From: Sphingomonas sp. IW22
GTDB lineage: Bacteria > Pseudomonadota > Alphaproteobacteria > Sphingomonadales > Sphingomonadaceae
Reading direction: 5' to 3'
Assembly: GCF_041321155.1 (NCBI RefSeq)
Contig: NZ_JBGGWB010000004.1
Span: forward strand, 1-64,000
Length of the DNA: 64,000 nt
Of the stretch, positions 52,077-60,838 are shown in pieces. The stretch's first letter is position 1. The number at the start of each line of letters is the position of its first letter. The translations under genes were made by a program, and so were the position numbers. The notes beneath the pieces are model-generated. The model did no database searches. It saw only the letters and a list, made by a program, of their open reading frames with translations, and was not told where the DNA came from.

Positions 52077-53471
52077 ATGACAACCGTTCCGACACTGGTG
52101 CGCGACACCATTCTGATCACGCACGCCAACCCCGAGGATAACCGGTTCGCGCGGTGGCTCGCAGGTCGCTTGACCACTGCCGGGTACAAGGTCTGGGTCG
52201 ACGTTGGCGCGCTTCGGGGTGGCGACGATTTCTGGGACAAGATCGAGCACGTGCTGCGGCACGAGGCGATCAAGCAGATCGTCGTCGTGTCCGAGCACAT
52301 CGGCAAGCAAGGCGTAAAGAAGGAACTCGCCCTCGGCGACGTCATGCGTCGCAAGCTCGGCGATGCGGAGTTTATGATTCCGATCCGAATCGCCGACGTG
52401 GATTTCGGCGATTTCCCGACGGAGATCCTCCGCCAGAACGCACACAATGCGTTCCCTAACTGGGCTGCCTGCCTTCAGCCCCTGTTCGAGACGCTCGACT
52501 CCTCACGTGTGCCAAAGGTCGAGCATCCGGACGCCGAGCAGCTTGCGATGATCGTCGCTGCCCAAGAGGACGGTCGAAAGCTGGTCACTTCAAGTCCCGA
52601 GACGCTCTACAGCAACTGGTTCGAACTCCGGGCGAGGCCTGACGTCTGGATCCTGGAGGCGAAGGGAACGACTGCGCAGCTGGAAGCCTGGAGCCAGTTC
52701 ACACGTGTTCCCCATGTACTACACGATGGAGGGGTGATCGCCTTCTGCGGACCCGATGCTATCGAGCGTCTCGACAACGGCGCTCCGCCTTTGAAGGCGC
52801 GCGCCAGCTTGCCATTCAACGGCGTGATCGACGGTACCTATAGCCGCCACTTCGTTGAGCGTTCCAATGCACGGCGGATCGCCGTCAATTTGATGCGTCA
52901 GCACTGGGACTTGGCCATGCATCGTCTCGGGCTACTTCCTGTCGATTTCGCCTCGGGCGCCCGCGGCCGCTTCTTCCCCGACGGACTCATCGACGGAAGA
53001 GTGAAGCTGACGCTGAGCGATGGACATCGGGTCGACCGGGTCCTGAGCGGCAAGTTCAAGGATCGGCGCTGGCATCTGTGCCTTGTCGCTCAACCCAAGC
53101 TCTGGCCGGATGCTCTCTTCCGGGTCCATGCCAATGTCGCGGTGACGACCGATGGCCGAACCCCGCTCCCGGGTGAACAGCTGCAGCGTATCCGGTTGCG
53201 CCTCACGCGGTCTTGGTTCAACGACAAATGGCGCGACATGCTGCTCGCCGCGATGGGGTGGCTTGCCGAAGGTGATCCGACCCTAGACATTGCCGCGTCC
53301 GGTGAGCGCCTTGCGGTTGCCAGCCTACCGATGAGCTTCGACTTCCCAGTCAGCTTCGCCGCGGAAGAGGACCGCCGAGTCGAGGAGGACGAATCCGGCC
53401 AGATAACCCTGTCAGAGGACTTCGAAACGGCTTTCGACCGGGATGAGATGCCGGAGGAGGCCGACGCATGA
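52077..53471 (+). CDS. SPARTA TIR-APAZ effector
   Basis: A 464-residue protein. Residues ~9-140 are a TIR domain: DTILITHANPEDNRFARWLAGRL, YKVWVDVGALRGGDDFWDKIE and IVVVSEHIGKQGVKKELALGD, where Glu83 stands at the place of the catalytic Glu of NAD+-cleaving TIR domains. Residues ~150-464 match the APAZ region that pairs with short Argonautes, including NWFELRARPDVWILEAKGTTAQLEAW and the arginine-containing FVERSNARRIAVNLMRQHWD. In known SPARTA systems guide-directed target DNA binding triggers oligomerisation and NAD+ depletion, killing or stalling the invaded cell. The stop overlaps the Argonaute start by 4 bases (ATGA). Start ATG at 52077; upstream spacing to vapC is 51 bases. Confidence 0.85.
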   Translation: MTTVPTLVRDTILITHANPEDNRFARWLAGRLTTAGYKVWVDVGALRGGDDFWDKIEHVLRHEAIKQIVVVSEHIGKQGVKKELALGDVMRRKLGDAEFMIPIRIADVDFGDFPTEILRQNAHNAFPNWAACLQPLFETLDSSRVPKVEHPDAEQLAMIVAAQEDGRKLVTSSPETLYSNWFELRARPDVWILEAKGTTAQLEAWSQFTRVPHVLHDGGVIAFCGPDAIERLDNGAPPLKARASLPFNGVIDGTYSRHFVERSNARRIAVNLMRQHWDLAMHRLGLLPVDFASGARGRFFPDGLIDGRVKLTLSDGHRVDRVLSGKFKDRRWHLCLVAQPKLWPDALFRVHANVAVTTDGRTPLPGEQLQRIRLRLTRSWFNDKWRDMLLAAMGWLAEGDPTLDIAASGERLAVASLPMSFDFPVSFAAEEDRRVEEDESGQITLSEDFETAFDRDEMPEEADA

Positions 53472-55003
53472 GCATTCTCACGCATCGCATCGCCGAACCT
53501 TTGCTTGAGTTCGGTCACGGGCAGCAGATGGAAGCGCCAAAAGATGGGCTCTTCCTCTTCGGGCCGCTCGAAGGCCCCGATGGCCGCTCCCAGGTGCGCT
53601 TGGGCGTCATCGGGACGGAGAGCGGCGTCGGCCTATCCCGCCGCTGGTTAGAGCGGATCAGCCTACATATCCCCGGCAAGGTCGATGCGAAGGGCAAGCC
53701 CGTTCTATGGGCACCCGCATGGCCAGGCTTCGAGGCCTGCTTCGGCATCGCGCTGCCAACCCGCGGCATGGTCGAGCTAGCGCTCAAGAGCGGCGACATC
53801 GATCATTGCATCAAGAAGAACAATCGCGCCGACGCGGTCCGATCCACGGTGCTGCTGTTCGCCGACGCGATCCGCGCGCACATCCGCGCCGAGGAGCGCC
53901 GTCCCGACGTCTGGCTCGTTGTCGTTCCGGACGTCGTCTATCGCTACGGACGTCCCCAGGTAGCACCACCGCCCAGAGACGAGCGCACTCCCTCTGACAT
54001 CACGAGCTTCAAGGACGCCAAACGCTTCTTCCAGATGGGCGGCGACCTGTTCCCAGACACGGTGCGGGATGCCGAAACCTACCTGTTCTCGAGCAATTTC
54101 CACCACCAGTTGAAAGCCGAGTTGCTGCAGGACGGCGTCGTCCTCCAGCTGATCCTCGAAAGCACGCTGGTCGACCGCAACCTCAACATCACCAACGACC
54201 GCCGGCGCGGCCTCCAGGACGAGGCCACGGTTGCCTGGAACTTCTGCACCACGCTCTACTTCAAGATGGACGCCAAGCCGTGGGCGCTGGCCCATGTCCG
54301 CCCTGGCGTTTGCTACGTCGGACTGGTGTTTAAGAACGACGACACGCCTGCGGCAACGGGCGAAGCCTGTTGCGCCGCGCAGATGTTCCTCAACTCAGGC
54401 GACGGTCTCGTATTTCGCGGCGCCCTTGGGCCCTGGTACTCCGACGAGCGCAAGGAATATCACCTGTCGAGGAGCGCGGCGGCGAATTTGATGACCTCGG
54501 TGGTCGAGGGCTATAAGCTCAAGCACGGCAAGCCACCGAACCAGCTGTTCATCCATGGCCGTCACCGCTTTTCCCACGATGAGTGGGACGGCTTTTGCAG
54601 CGCAGTGCCCACTGAAACACAGCTGGTAGGAGTCAGGATCAAGCAGCTCGATGATGTTCGGCTGTTCCGCCCCTCTGCGTCGACACCGGTCCTGCGCGGC
54701 ACAGCCCTTACCGTGGGTGACTGGTCAGGTTACCTTTGGGCGCGGGGGTTCGTGCCGCGGCTGGCAGGGTATCAAGGGTTCGAGACACCCAAGCCGCTCA
54801 CCGTCGACGTGACGCATGGCGAAGGGGACATTGTAGAGGTGCTCGGCGACATCCTTGCGCTCACCAAGGTAAACTATAACGCCTGCGATTTTGCGAGCGC
54901 CCTGCCCGTGACGCTCAAGTTCGCCGACCGGGTGGGTGAGATCCTGATGGCGTCGCCTCATACCGTTACCGCACCGCCGCTGCCGTTCCGGCACTACATC
55001 TGA
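53468..55003 (+). CDS. Short prokaryotic Argonaute (MID-PIWI), SPARTA partner
   Basis: A 511-residue protein with no N or PAZ domains, the size of known SPARTA Argonautes. The MID half includes LLFADAIRAHIRAEERRPDVWLVVVPDVVYRYGRP and the guide-binding NFHHQLKAELLQDG segment. The PIWI half has CYVGLVFKND, LFIHGRHRFSHDEW and the C-terminal KVNYNACDFASALPVTLKFADRVGEIL. At the first catalytic position, where active PIWI domains have Asp after Gly-Leu, this protein has Val287, so it should not slice. It would bind RNA guides and target DNA and signal through the coupled TIR-APAZ protein. It is the last gene before the transposon right end, 57 bases from the first right-end repeat. Confidence 0.87.
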   Translation: MSILTHRIAEPLLEFGHGQQMEAPKDGLFLFGPLEGPDGRSQVRLGVIGTESGVGLSRRWLERISLHIPGKVDAKGKPVLWAPAWPGFEACFGIALPTRGMVELALKSGDIDHCIKKNNRADAVRSTVLLFADAIRAHIRAEERRPDVWLVVVPDVVYRYGRPQVAPPPRDERTPSDITSFKDAKRFFQMGGDLFPDTVRDAETYLFSSNFHHQLKAELLQDGVVLQLILESTLVDRNLNITNDRRRGLQDEATVAWNFCTTLYFKMDAKPWALAHVRPGVCYVGLVFKNDDTPAATGEACCAAQMFLNSGDGLVFRGALGPWYSDERKEYHLSRSAAANLMTSVVEGYKLKHGKPPNQLFIHGRHRFSHDEWDGFCSAVPTETQLVGVRIKQLDDVRLFRPSASTPVLRGTALTVGDWSGYLWARGFVPRLAGYQGFETPKPLTVDVTHGEGDIVEVLGDILALTKVNYNACDFASALPVTLKFADRVGEILMASPHTVTAPPLPFRHYI

Positions 55004-55060
55004 TCCCATGAGCGCCGACTGATGCCGATGGCAGGTCGAGCGTAAGGCGAAGACTCTGAC

Positions 55061-55141
55061 GTCCACCAATTTAGGTGCAATCCGCTATTTCGGAAGCGTG
55101 CCGCCGGGCAGATGCCGTCCACCATTTCAGGAAAACCTACA
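55061..55141 (-). repeat. Transposon right end with three transposase-site-like repeats
   Basis: Read inward from the tip at 55141 (complement), the units are CTGAAATGGTGGAC (55130-55117), CCGAAATAGCGGAT (55093-55080) and CTAAATTGGTGGAC (55074-55061), matching the three units of the left end. The outermost unit begins 11 bases from the tip, exactly as on the left. The tips agree in 22 of 25 bases. The flank after the tip is GCTTC. Confidence 0.72.
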
Positions 55142-55161
55142 GCTTCGATACGATCCTGACC

Positions 55162-56427
55162 ATGATCATCGACATCCCAACCGCCGGCGAATTTCATGCC
55201 GCCGGCCTCAAGCAGGTTCACCTGGCGTGGCAGATCGCGATGGACTCGGTGCATGATTACGATGGTGCAACGTACTACAAGCTGGCCGACGAAACGCCCG
55301 AGGAAGCGGTTGAGGAATTTTGGCAGCGCTCGCAGCCCGCGCTCGCCAACGCGTACAGCCTCATCCAGCAAGGCATGGAGCTGGCGCTCAAGGGTCGGAT
55401 CGCGGCGGTATCGCCCTATCTCCTGATTGGTGGGCCGAAGGATTGGCCGAAGGGCACCGCCACTGGGCCGGTCTCGTTCGGTGAATTTCGCACGCTCGAC
55501 GCCACGGACCTCATACCCGTCCATAACAGTGTGGTTGCCTCTCCCTTGGACGAGCCGTTCAAGACGTTCTGGGAACAAGTCAGGCGCGATCGCAACAAGA
55601 TCATGCATTCATCGGCGCCGGGCACGTTCACGCCCGAGCAGGTGGTGAAGACGCTGCTGACAGCGATCGAAGCGCTCTTTTCGGAGGTCCCGTGGGCGCA
55701 ACGGTTGATCGAATTGGAGGACGAGAGCAAATTCGCCTCGCTCGGCTTCGTCGACAATGCCCGAAACCACGTCCTGCGACAGATCGCCACCGCCATCCGT
55801 CATCTGAAGCCCGCTGAGGCCAAGCGCTTCTTCGGCTATGATGACGATCGGCGGGGCTATGTGTGCCCGCACTGCTATTTCGCGTCGAACCGCGATTGGC
55901 AGGACGACTGGCCCCGCCTTGCTCAGTTGACGACCAAATCGCCTGGGGCGACCGAGCTCTACTGCCTAGTGTGCGAAGAGACGACTGTTACCGAGCGCGC
56001 GCCGTGCGGTCAGACCGAATGCAAGGGCGATGTCATCGCCGAAGGGATCTGCCTGACGTGCACACATAGCCAGGACGAGTGTTTCGACGTCGCATCCGGC
56101 TTGGTGGATTCGACGCTCTCCAAGGCCGATCACTGCTACGACTTCGTGTTTGGCTACGGCACCGCTGGCGCTGGGGGCTACTTCGCAGGCGACCAGCAGA
56201 CCCTTGCCAATGACGCAGACGCTAAAGAGCATGGCAGATTTGCCATGCGCGAGAAGCATCTTCAGCGGTGGAACACGGTCTCGATCATGCATGTGCAGCG
56301 GCGTAACTTCCCCGATCTCACCGATGCAGATCGGGTGCTAGGTCATTGGAGCCGAAATGGCGACAATCTCGATTGGATCGACGGTGTCCGTGCCGATCGC
56401 CCAGATATGGGAGGCCTATCGGAATGA
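55162..56427 (+). CDS. HEPN-like and zinc-ribbon protein
   Basis: A 421-residue protein from the ATG at 55162, 21 bases outside the transposon. A helical N-terminal domain has the segment RRDRNKIMHS, where R144-x4-H149 fits the HEPN ribonuclease motif (R-x4-6-H). A Cys-rich part follows: CPHC at 235-238, CLVC at 268-271, then C282, C287, CLTC at 297-300 and C307, consistent with two or three zinc ribbons. HEPN proteins often act in toxin or anti-phage systems. The frame is open upstream to a GTG at 55075, but that would read through the transposon end. It overlaps the recombinase gene by 4 bases. Confidence 0.6.
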   Translation: MIIDIPTAGEFHAAGLKQVHLAWQIAMDSVHDYDGATYYKLADETPEEAVEEFWQRSQPALANAYSLIQQGMELALKGRIAAVSPYLLIGGPKDWPKGTATGPVSFGEFRTLDATDLIPVHNSVVASPLDEPFKTFWEQVRRDRNKIMHSSAPGTFTPEQVVKTLLTAIEALFSEVPWAQRLIELEDESKFASLGFVDNARNHVLRQIATAIRHLKPAEAKRFFGYDDDRRGYVCPHCYFASNRDWQDDWPRLAQLTTKSPGATELYCLVCEETTVTERAPCGQTECKGDVIAEGICLTCTHSQDECFDVASGLVDSTLSKADHCYDFVFGYGTAGAGGYFAGDQQTLANDADAKEHGRFAMREKHLQRWNTVSIMHVQRRNFPDLTDADRVLGHWSRNGDNLDWIDGVRADRPDMGGLSE

Positions 56428-57518
56428 GCCAAAACGACGGCGAAAGCCTCAAAGCGATCATGGCGGGCACCGTCGCGGTGCTCAATCAGGTAACTTCCCT
56501 GGAGCCGTTTCTTCCTGACCTTTCGCCTGACGATCGCGAGCGGGTTGACGCTTATGTCGCGCGGGCCTCGGCCGAGGCGACGTTGCGCGCATACAAATCC
56601 GACTGGCGGCTTTTCTGTGCCTGGTGCGGGGAGAATGGATATCGGCCGCTTCCGGCGGCACCCGCAACCGTTGCAGCCTTTTTGACCCTGCTTGCCGAAC
56701 GCGGGTTCGTGCCGGCCGAGCCGCGGCGAACGAAGCGCGGCACTGTCCTCGAGCGCAGAGATCCCGTGCCGTTGGGCCGTGCCACTGTCGGCCGTCGCTT
56801 GGCCGCAATCGTCTTCGCCCATCGCGCAGCGGACATGGAGCCCCCCACTACTCAGCCTGACGCCGCCCGTCTCGAGAAAGCCGTGCGCGGCATTCGTAAA
56901 GACAAAAAGGGAGAGCTCCCCGGAAAGAAGCGCGCGGCTGATGGGGACGTCCTTCGTGACATGCTCCGCAGTATCACAGGCGAGGATCTCCGCGCCTATC
57001 GTGACAGGGCGCTGCTCGCCATCGGAATGGCCGGTGCAATGCGTCGCTCCGAATTGGTCGCGGTGACGGTCGGGCGGGTATCCGAAGATGGTCGAGGCCT
57101 GCTGATCCGCATTCCCTCCTCGAAAACCGATCAGGAAGGTCAAGGGCACACGGTCGCGATCCCAGACGGCCAGCGTCTCGAGCCGGTGCAGCATTATCGG
57201 GCATGGCTCGCTAAAGCTGGAATCGATAGCGGGCCAATCTTTCGCAAGCTGACACCGCAGGGTCGACTGACCGGGAAGGCAATGAGCGCGCAGGGCGTAG
57301 CACTGGTCGTCAAGGCGGCGGCTGTGGCTGCCGGCTATCCGCCGGAGCTCTTCTCAGGTCATAGCCTCCGAGCCGGGTTCCTGACCGAAGCAGGACGCCA
57401 GAACGCAAACCTCTTCAAGATGAAAGAGCATAGCCGGCACGCTTCGCTCGAGATGGTCGCGGAGTATGTCCGCGATCATGAGCGGTTCCGAGAGCATGCA
57501 GGTGAGGGCTTCCTTTGA
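56424..57518 (+). CDS. Tyrosine recombinase/integrase
   Basis: A 364-residue recombinase. The N-terminal SAM-like DNA-binding domain covers residues ~35-135 (EATLRAYKSDWRLFCAWC). Catalytic residues are Arg207 or Arg208 (AMRRSEL), Lys234 (SSKTDQ), His313 with Arg316 (SGHSLRAGF), His339 (SRHASL) and the nucleophile Tyr348. The set is complete, so it is likely active. It starts in the ATGA overlap with the HEPN protein, so the two genes move and are expressed together. Its attachment site was not found. Confidence 0.92.
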   Translation: MSQNDGESLKAIMAGTVAVLNQVTSLEPFLPDLSPDDRERVDAYVARASAEATLRAYKSDWRLFCAWCGENGYRPLPAAPATVAAFLTLLAERGFVPAEPRRTKRGTVLERRDPVPLGRATVGRRLAAIVFAHRAADMEPPTTQPDAARLEKAVRGIRKDKKGELPGKKRAADGDVLRDMLRSITGEDLRAYRDRALLAIGMAGAMRRSELVAVTVGRVSEDGRGLLIRIPSSKTDQEGQGHTVAIPDGQRLEPVQHYRAWLAKAGIDSGPIFRKLTPQGRLTGKAMSAQGVALVVKAAAVAAGYPPELFSGHSLRAGFLTEAGRQNANLFKMKEHSRHASLEMVAEYVRDHERFREHAGEGFL

Positions 57519-57613
57519 AGTCACGCGGAGCCGCAATCTCCGCTGCCGCGCGTGCGATTAGCTTCCGGGCGCGGGCTGCAGGTGTAGCTGTGCGCGGTTG
57601 GGGTAGCGAAAAA

Positions 57614-58192
57614 ATGGTTCTGGTGCGTCGGCCAGTCCGCCGGCGCATCGCGCGAGCCAGGCGATACGCGCGCCGCACCTTCCTGCTTGGGTGGGGCGCA
57701 GCCGGATTGGCCATTATCGTTCAGCTCCTGACGCCCATGGCTCTGCTGTATCTGTGGTTGCGCTCGCCGACGGCATCGAGCCATCTACCAAGTGCCGTCC
57801 TGCCATATGCGACCGTCCTGGTATTTATGGCCGGATATGTGTGCATCATGGTGCTGGGGACCGCGGCAAGCATTATCCTGAAGGCCGCGATCAAGGGCTA
57901 CAGCTCCGGCACACGCAGCCTCGTTATCTTCCTGATGAGTATCGGACTTTATCTCTTCGTCGCATTCATGGGTGCCGTGGTGGGGCGTGAGGCGCCGAAA
58001 CTTCCGGGGCAGGTCCCTGTGCTGCTGACGTTCTACATTGCGCTCTACGTGATGTTTTCAGGTTGGACCACCAAGCACATCTGGGACCGGATTACCGACG
58101 ACGGCCGGGACAGGCTGCACCTCTTCTTGGCTGGTCGCGCGATGCGACGCCGAGCGCAATCGCGCCTTACGGCTGTTGCCAGGCGGTCGTGA
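57614..58192 (+). CDS. Hypothetical polytopic membrane protein
   Basis: A 192-residue protein with a very basic N-terminus (VRRPVRRRIARARRYARR) and four hydrophobic helices (about residues 24-48, 60-83, 103-127 and 138-160), then a basic tail. The ATG at 57614 is preferred because upstream in-frame sequence is low-complexity Ala/Arg. No family recognised. It follows the recombinase on the same strand after ~95 bases and overlaps the convergent DUF4411 gene at the 3' end. Confidence 0.55.
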   Translation: MVLVRRPVRRRIARARRYARRTFLLGWGAAGLAIIVQLLTPMALLYLWLRSPTASSHLPSAVLPYATVLVFMAGYVCIMVLGTAASIILKAAIKGYSSGTRSLVIFLMSIGLYLFVAFMGAVVGREAPKLPGQVPVLLTFYIALYVMFSGWTTKHIWDRITDDGRDRLHLFLAGRAMRRRAQSRLTAVARRS

Positions 58193-58664
58193 AGTCGAGA
58201 GCCTCGATCATGTCGAAAAGAGAGCAGCACGGGACCCCGAAGTCACGACAGACATCAGGCACCTTCCGGTTGGCACCCTGCTTGCCGGGTTTCGATACCT
58301 CGAAGCTTACGACCGTGCGTTCGCCCGGCTCGACGCGTCCGTAGGCCACCAGAAAGGGATCGCGCCCGACTAGCTCGACGCCGTTCTCGTCGAGGGGACC
58401 ATAGCCTTGCAGGGTTGTATCGGCGACCAGCGCGGGGTCGAGATCCTCGGCCAGGATCAGCGCCGCGCGGCATTCTTCGGTGCAGAGCCAGTCCACGATG
58501 TCGCCCCGACCGGAGGTGACCTCCTCGAATTGCTCCAATGGAATTTTGACGTTGCCGAGGGTGCCTTGGTGTCGCAACCACTCCCAAAACACGGGAAAAC
58601 GCCGGAGCGGATAGGCTCTGCGATCTCCTGTTATGAGCGTGTCGGCATCGAGCAGGTAGAGCAA
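58167..58664 (-). CDS. DUF4411 PIN-like protein
   Basis: A 165-residue protein: YLLDADTLITGDRRAYPLRRFPVFWEWL at the start is the DUF4411 signature with the PIN-type first Asp, and the end has DVCRDFGVPCCSLFDMIEAL. DUF4411 genes are commonly paired with an ImmA/IrrE-XRE gene, which lies directly upstream here 10 bases away. The pair is probably toxin-antitoxin-like. Its 3' end overlaps the convergent membrane gene by 26 bases. Confidence 0.85.
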   Translation of the reverse strand: MLYLLDADTLITGDRRAYPLRRFPVFWEWLRHQGTLGNVKIPLEQFEEVTSGRGDIVDWLCTEECRAALILAEDLDPALVADTTLQGYGPLDENGVELVGRDPFLVAYGRVEPGERTVVSFEVSKPGKQGANRKVPDVCRDFGVPCCSLFDMIEALDFTTAWQQP

Positions 58665-58674
58665 GCGACCCCCG

Positions 58675-59826
58675 CTATGCCATCTGTTCGGTCATGCGAC
58701 CGATCGCCGTGGGTTTTACGCCGAGCACCTTGCCCGCCTTGGTCGTCGTCAAGGCGCCACCCGCGACCATCCGATCGACAAGCGCGAGGAGACCCTGTCC
58801 AACCCGGTGGCGCCTTACGACATAATAGTCAGGCGCGCCTTTCGCTGGCTTTCGCGGAAACTCGAGACGGTCCTCATCGAACCGGGCGGCGAGCTGCCGG
58901 TACATGGCCGCATCGATGAGGCGCTCCCGTAAGAGGTTGTAGGCGACCATCTTGCGGCTGACTTTGCGAGCGTTTGCAAAGACGCCGATTTGGTCGATCA
59001 ATCCGTCTAGGTCGGCGACACCGGCGAGCTCCTGCAGCTCCTCGCGGCCAAGAAGGAATTTCGCCGCCGCGTCATCGCACAGCCGCTCGATCACCTGTTC
59101 GCTGTCATATCCGCTGATACCGCTCTGCCCCAAAAGGATGTGGCCGAGCTCATGAAGAAGCGTGAACGGCCAAGCTGCCTTGGAGTCCGTTTCATTGACG
59201 ACGATGAACGGCGCGACCTCGTCCGCGAGAGCCATTCCCCGGAAAACACCTGGGCTGAGATTGCTCGTCCAGTGGCCGAGATTGCCGATGAGCAGCACAT
59301 AGACGCCCGCAGCCTCAACCGCATCGCGCAAGATCCGGAAGGCTTGCTCGATCGTCCGGGCCTGGCGGTAACCCCCTCGATCAAGGTTCAGCAGTTCACC
59401 CATCGCCTGAGCAAGGGCATCCGCACCCGCCCGTGGGTCAATGGACCCGACGAACGTCCGGATTTCAGCCTCTTCGGCGTCTTCTAATGCACCACGAACA
59501 AGGGACTGGCGGGTGCGAACGTCACGGACCAGCGCACCGACGGTCGCCTCCGCTCCGGCCTCCCGATCCGGAAGCGTCCGAAAGTCATGGGTTCGGGGGG
59601 GCGCTGCCGGTGGTTCGGGTAGGTAGAACGTGAGCAATGGACGACGATAGCGATCCGCCATTTTGAGCAATTGGGGGCGGCTGGGCTCGCGATCGCCCGC
59701 CTCCATCTCCGCCAGGCGTGCAGCGGCGCTTTCACCGCCAAGACCGATCCCTTTGGCGGCATCCTCAAGCGTCAGGCCCGCGCTCTCGCGCGCCCATGAC
59801 AGGATCTGAGGATTGACCTTCGGCAT
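58675..59826 (-). CDS. XRE helix-turn-helix and ImmA/IrrE metallopeptidase
   Basis: A 383-residue protein with an XRE-type DNA-binding domain (SWARESAGLTLEDAAKGIGLGGESAAARLAEMEAGDREPSRPQLLKMA) and a zinc peptidase domain with HELGH (LLHELGHILLG) at about residues 230-240. ImmA/IrrE proteins cleave their partner or regulator under stress. The DUF4411 gene downstream completes the known pair. Confidence 0.92.
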   Translation of the reverse strand: MPKVNPQILSWARESAGLTLEDAAKGIGLGGESAAARLAEMEAGDREPSRPQLLKMADRYRRPLLTFYLPEPPAAPPRTHDFRTLPDREAGAEATVGALVRDVRTRQSLVRGALEDAEEAEIRTFVGSIDPRAGADALAQAMGELLNLDRGGYRQARTIEQAFRILRDAVEAAGVYVLLIGNLGHWTSNLSPGVFRGMALADEVAPFIVVNETDSKAAWPFTLLHELGHILLGQSGISGYDSEQVIERLCDDAAAKFLLGREELQELAGVADLDGLIDQIGVFANARKVSRKMVAYNLLRERLIDAAMYRQLAARFDEDRLEFPRKPAKGAPDYYVVRRHRVGQGLLALVDRMVAGGALTTTKAGKVLGVKPTAIGRMTEQMA

Positions 59827-59945
59827 GCTTGGTGGGGCTACTCCGCTGATGATGTTCCCTTGCTATATGCCTATGGTGCAGGCCTCTGTCATCGCCGAAG
59901 CGCGGCGCGGAAGCTAAACCGTTGAAACATAGGGAGTGATGTCGA

Positions 59946-60806
59946 ATGGGGCAGGCGAAGCAGCGAGCAGCCGCGCGTGCAGGAGTTCACGCGGAAATTG
60001 ATGCTCGGCTGCGGGGGCTCGGCATCGACACCACCCAGTTTGGCTTTTTCGATCAGCCGGCCTTTGCGGCGGAGGAAGGTCGCGACGGCACCTTCCTCGA
60101 TCAATACGCCTTGTGGGTGCAATCCCGCCCGCGCACCGCCGAATATGATGAGCGCGTCCGTGCGATCGTCCCCCGGCTCGCCGAATTCCTGGCGGATCTG
60201 TTCGAACGTGAGGATATGCAGCGTAGCTGTGTTCATGTCTCGTCGATGATGCAGCGTATCCTCGATCGGCTCGGTGTCTGGAGTTTCGGGCTGAAAGGCT
60301 CGATGATTGCCGAAGTAGCCAGCGAAGATCTTTGGCGCGGACAGTCGATGTGTGACCTCTCCGATTTCCCTGGTGCCGAACTGGGCCACGCATGGGTCGT
60401 TGCGCCGCCTTTCGTGATCGTCGACGGAACGATCCGGCTGCAAAATCCTGTCGGCGACCCAATGAACAGCTACACCCCAGCCATTGTTGCGGTAGAGCAT
60501 ACGACGATGGTGAAGCCGACCATCGACGACGTCGTTTCCGCTCAGCTTCGCGCCCGGATCGCTCGTGATGAAGGACGAGAAGACAGCCAACTCCATCACC
60601 GCCTGGTCCCAAACCTGAAGGATTTCAGTCGCAATTTCCCAAGCAGTGAGATCCGCTATGGCGAACTGGTACTCCGCTACGTCCCCGCTGGCGCGCGGAT
60701 CAGCGATGTCGGGCTGGAGCAGATAAACGGCGCGGGCGAGAAACTTCGGGGTGATGAGGTTTGGAACGACCATGTCGCACCCGCCTTCGCCGACTTCATC
60801 GTTTGA
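59946..60806 (+). CDS. Transglutaminase/papain-like protein of unknown role
   Basis: A 286-residue soluble protein. A plausible Cys-His-Asp triad is visible: C95 in QRSCVHVSSMMQRIL, H148 in GHAWV and D160 in FVIVDGTIR. The order and spacing are those of small transglutaminase-like or papain-like enzymes. The C-terminal ~100 residues are unassigned. It lies between the XRE/ImmA gene and a minus-strand hypothetical, in an accessory region. I do not recognise the exact family. Confidence 0.55.
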   Translation: MGQAKQRAAARAGVHAEIDARLRGLGIDTTQFGFFDQPAFAAEEGRDGTFLDQYALWVQSRPRTAEYDERVRAIVPRLAEFLADLFEREDMQRSCVHVSSMMQRILDRLGVWSFGLKGSMIAEVASEDLWRGQSMCDLSDFPGAELGHAWVVAPPFVIVDGTIRLQNPVGDPMNSYTPAIVAVEHTTMVKPTIDDVVSAQLRARIARDEGREDSQLHHRLVPNLKDFSRNFPSSEIRYGELVLRYVPAGARISDVGLEQINGAGEKLRGDEVWNDHVAPAFADFIV

Positions 60807-60838
60807 TCCGGTTGGCTCGCACGGGTCGCGCTAGCTTT

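Noticed and set aside
55075..55161. Upstream GTG start for the HEPN-like gene
   Set aside because: It lies within the transposon right-end repeats and the extra residues have no domain sense; the ATG at 55162 is preferred.
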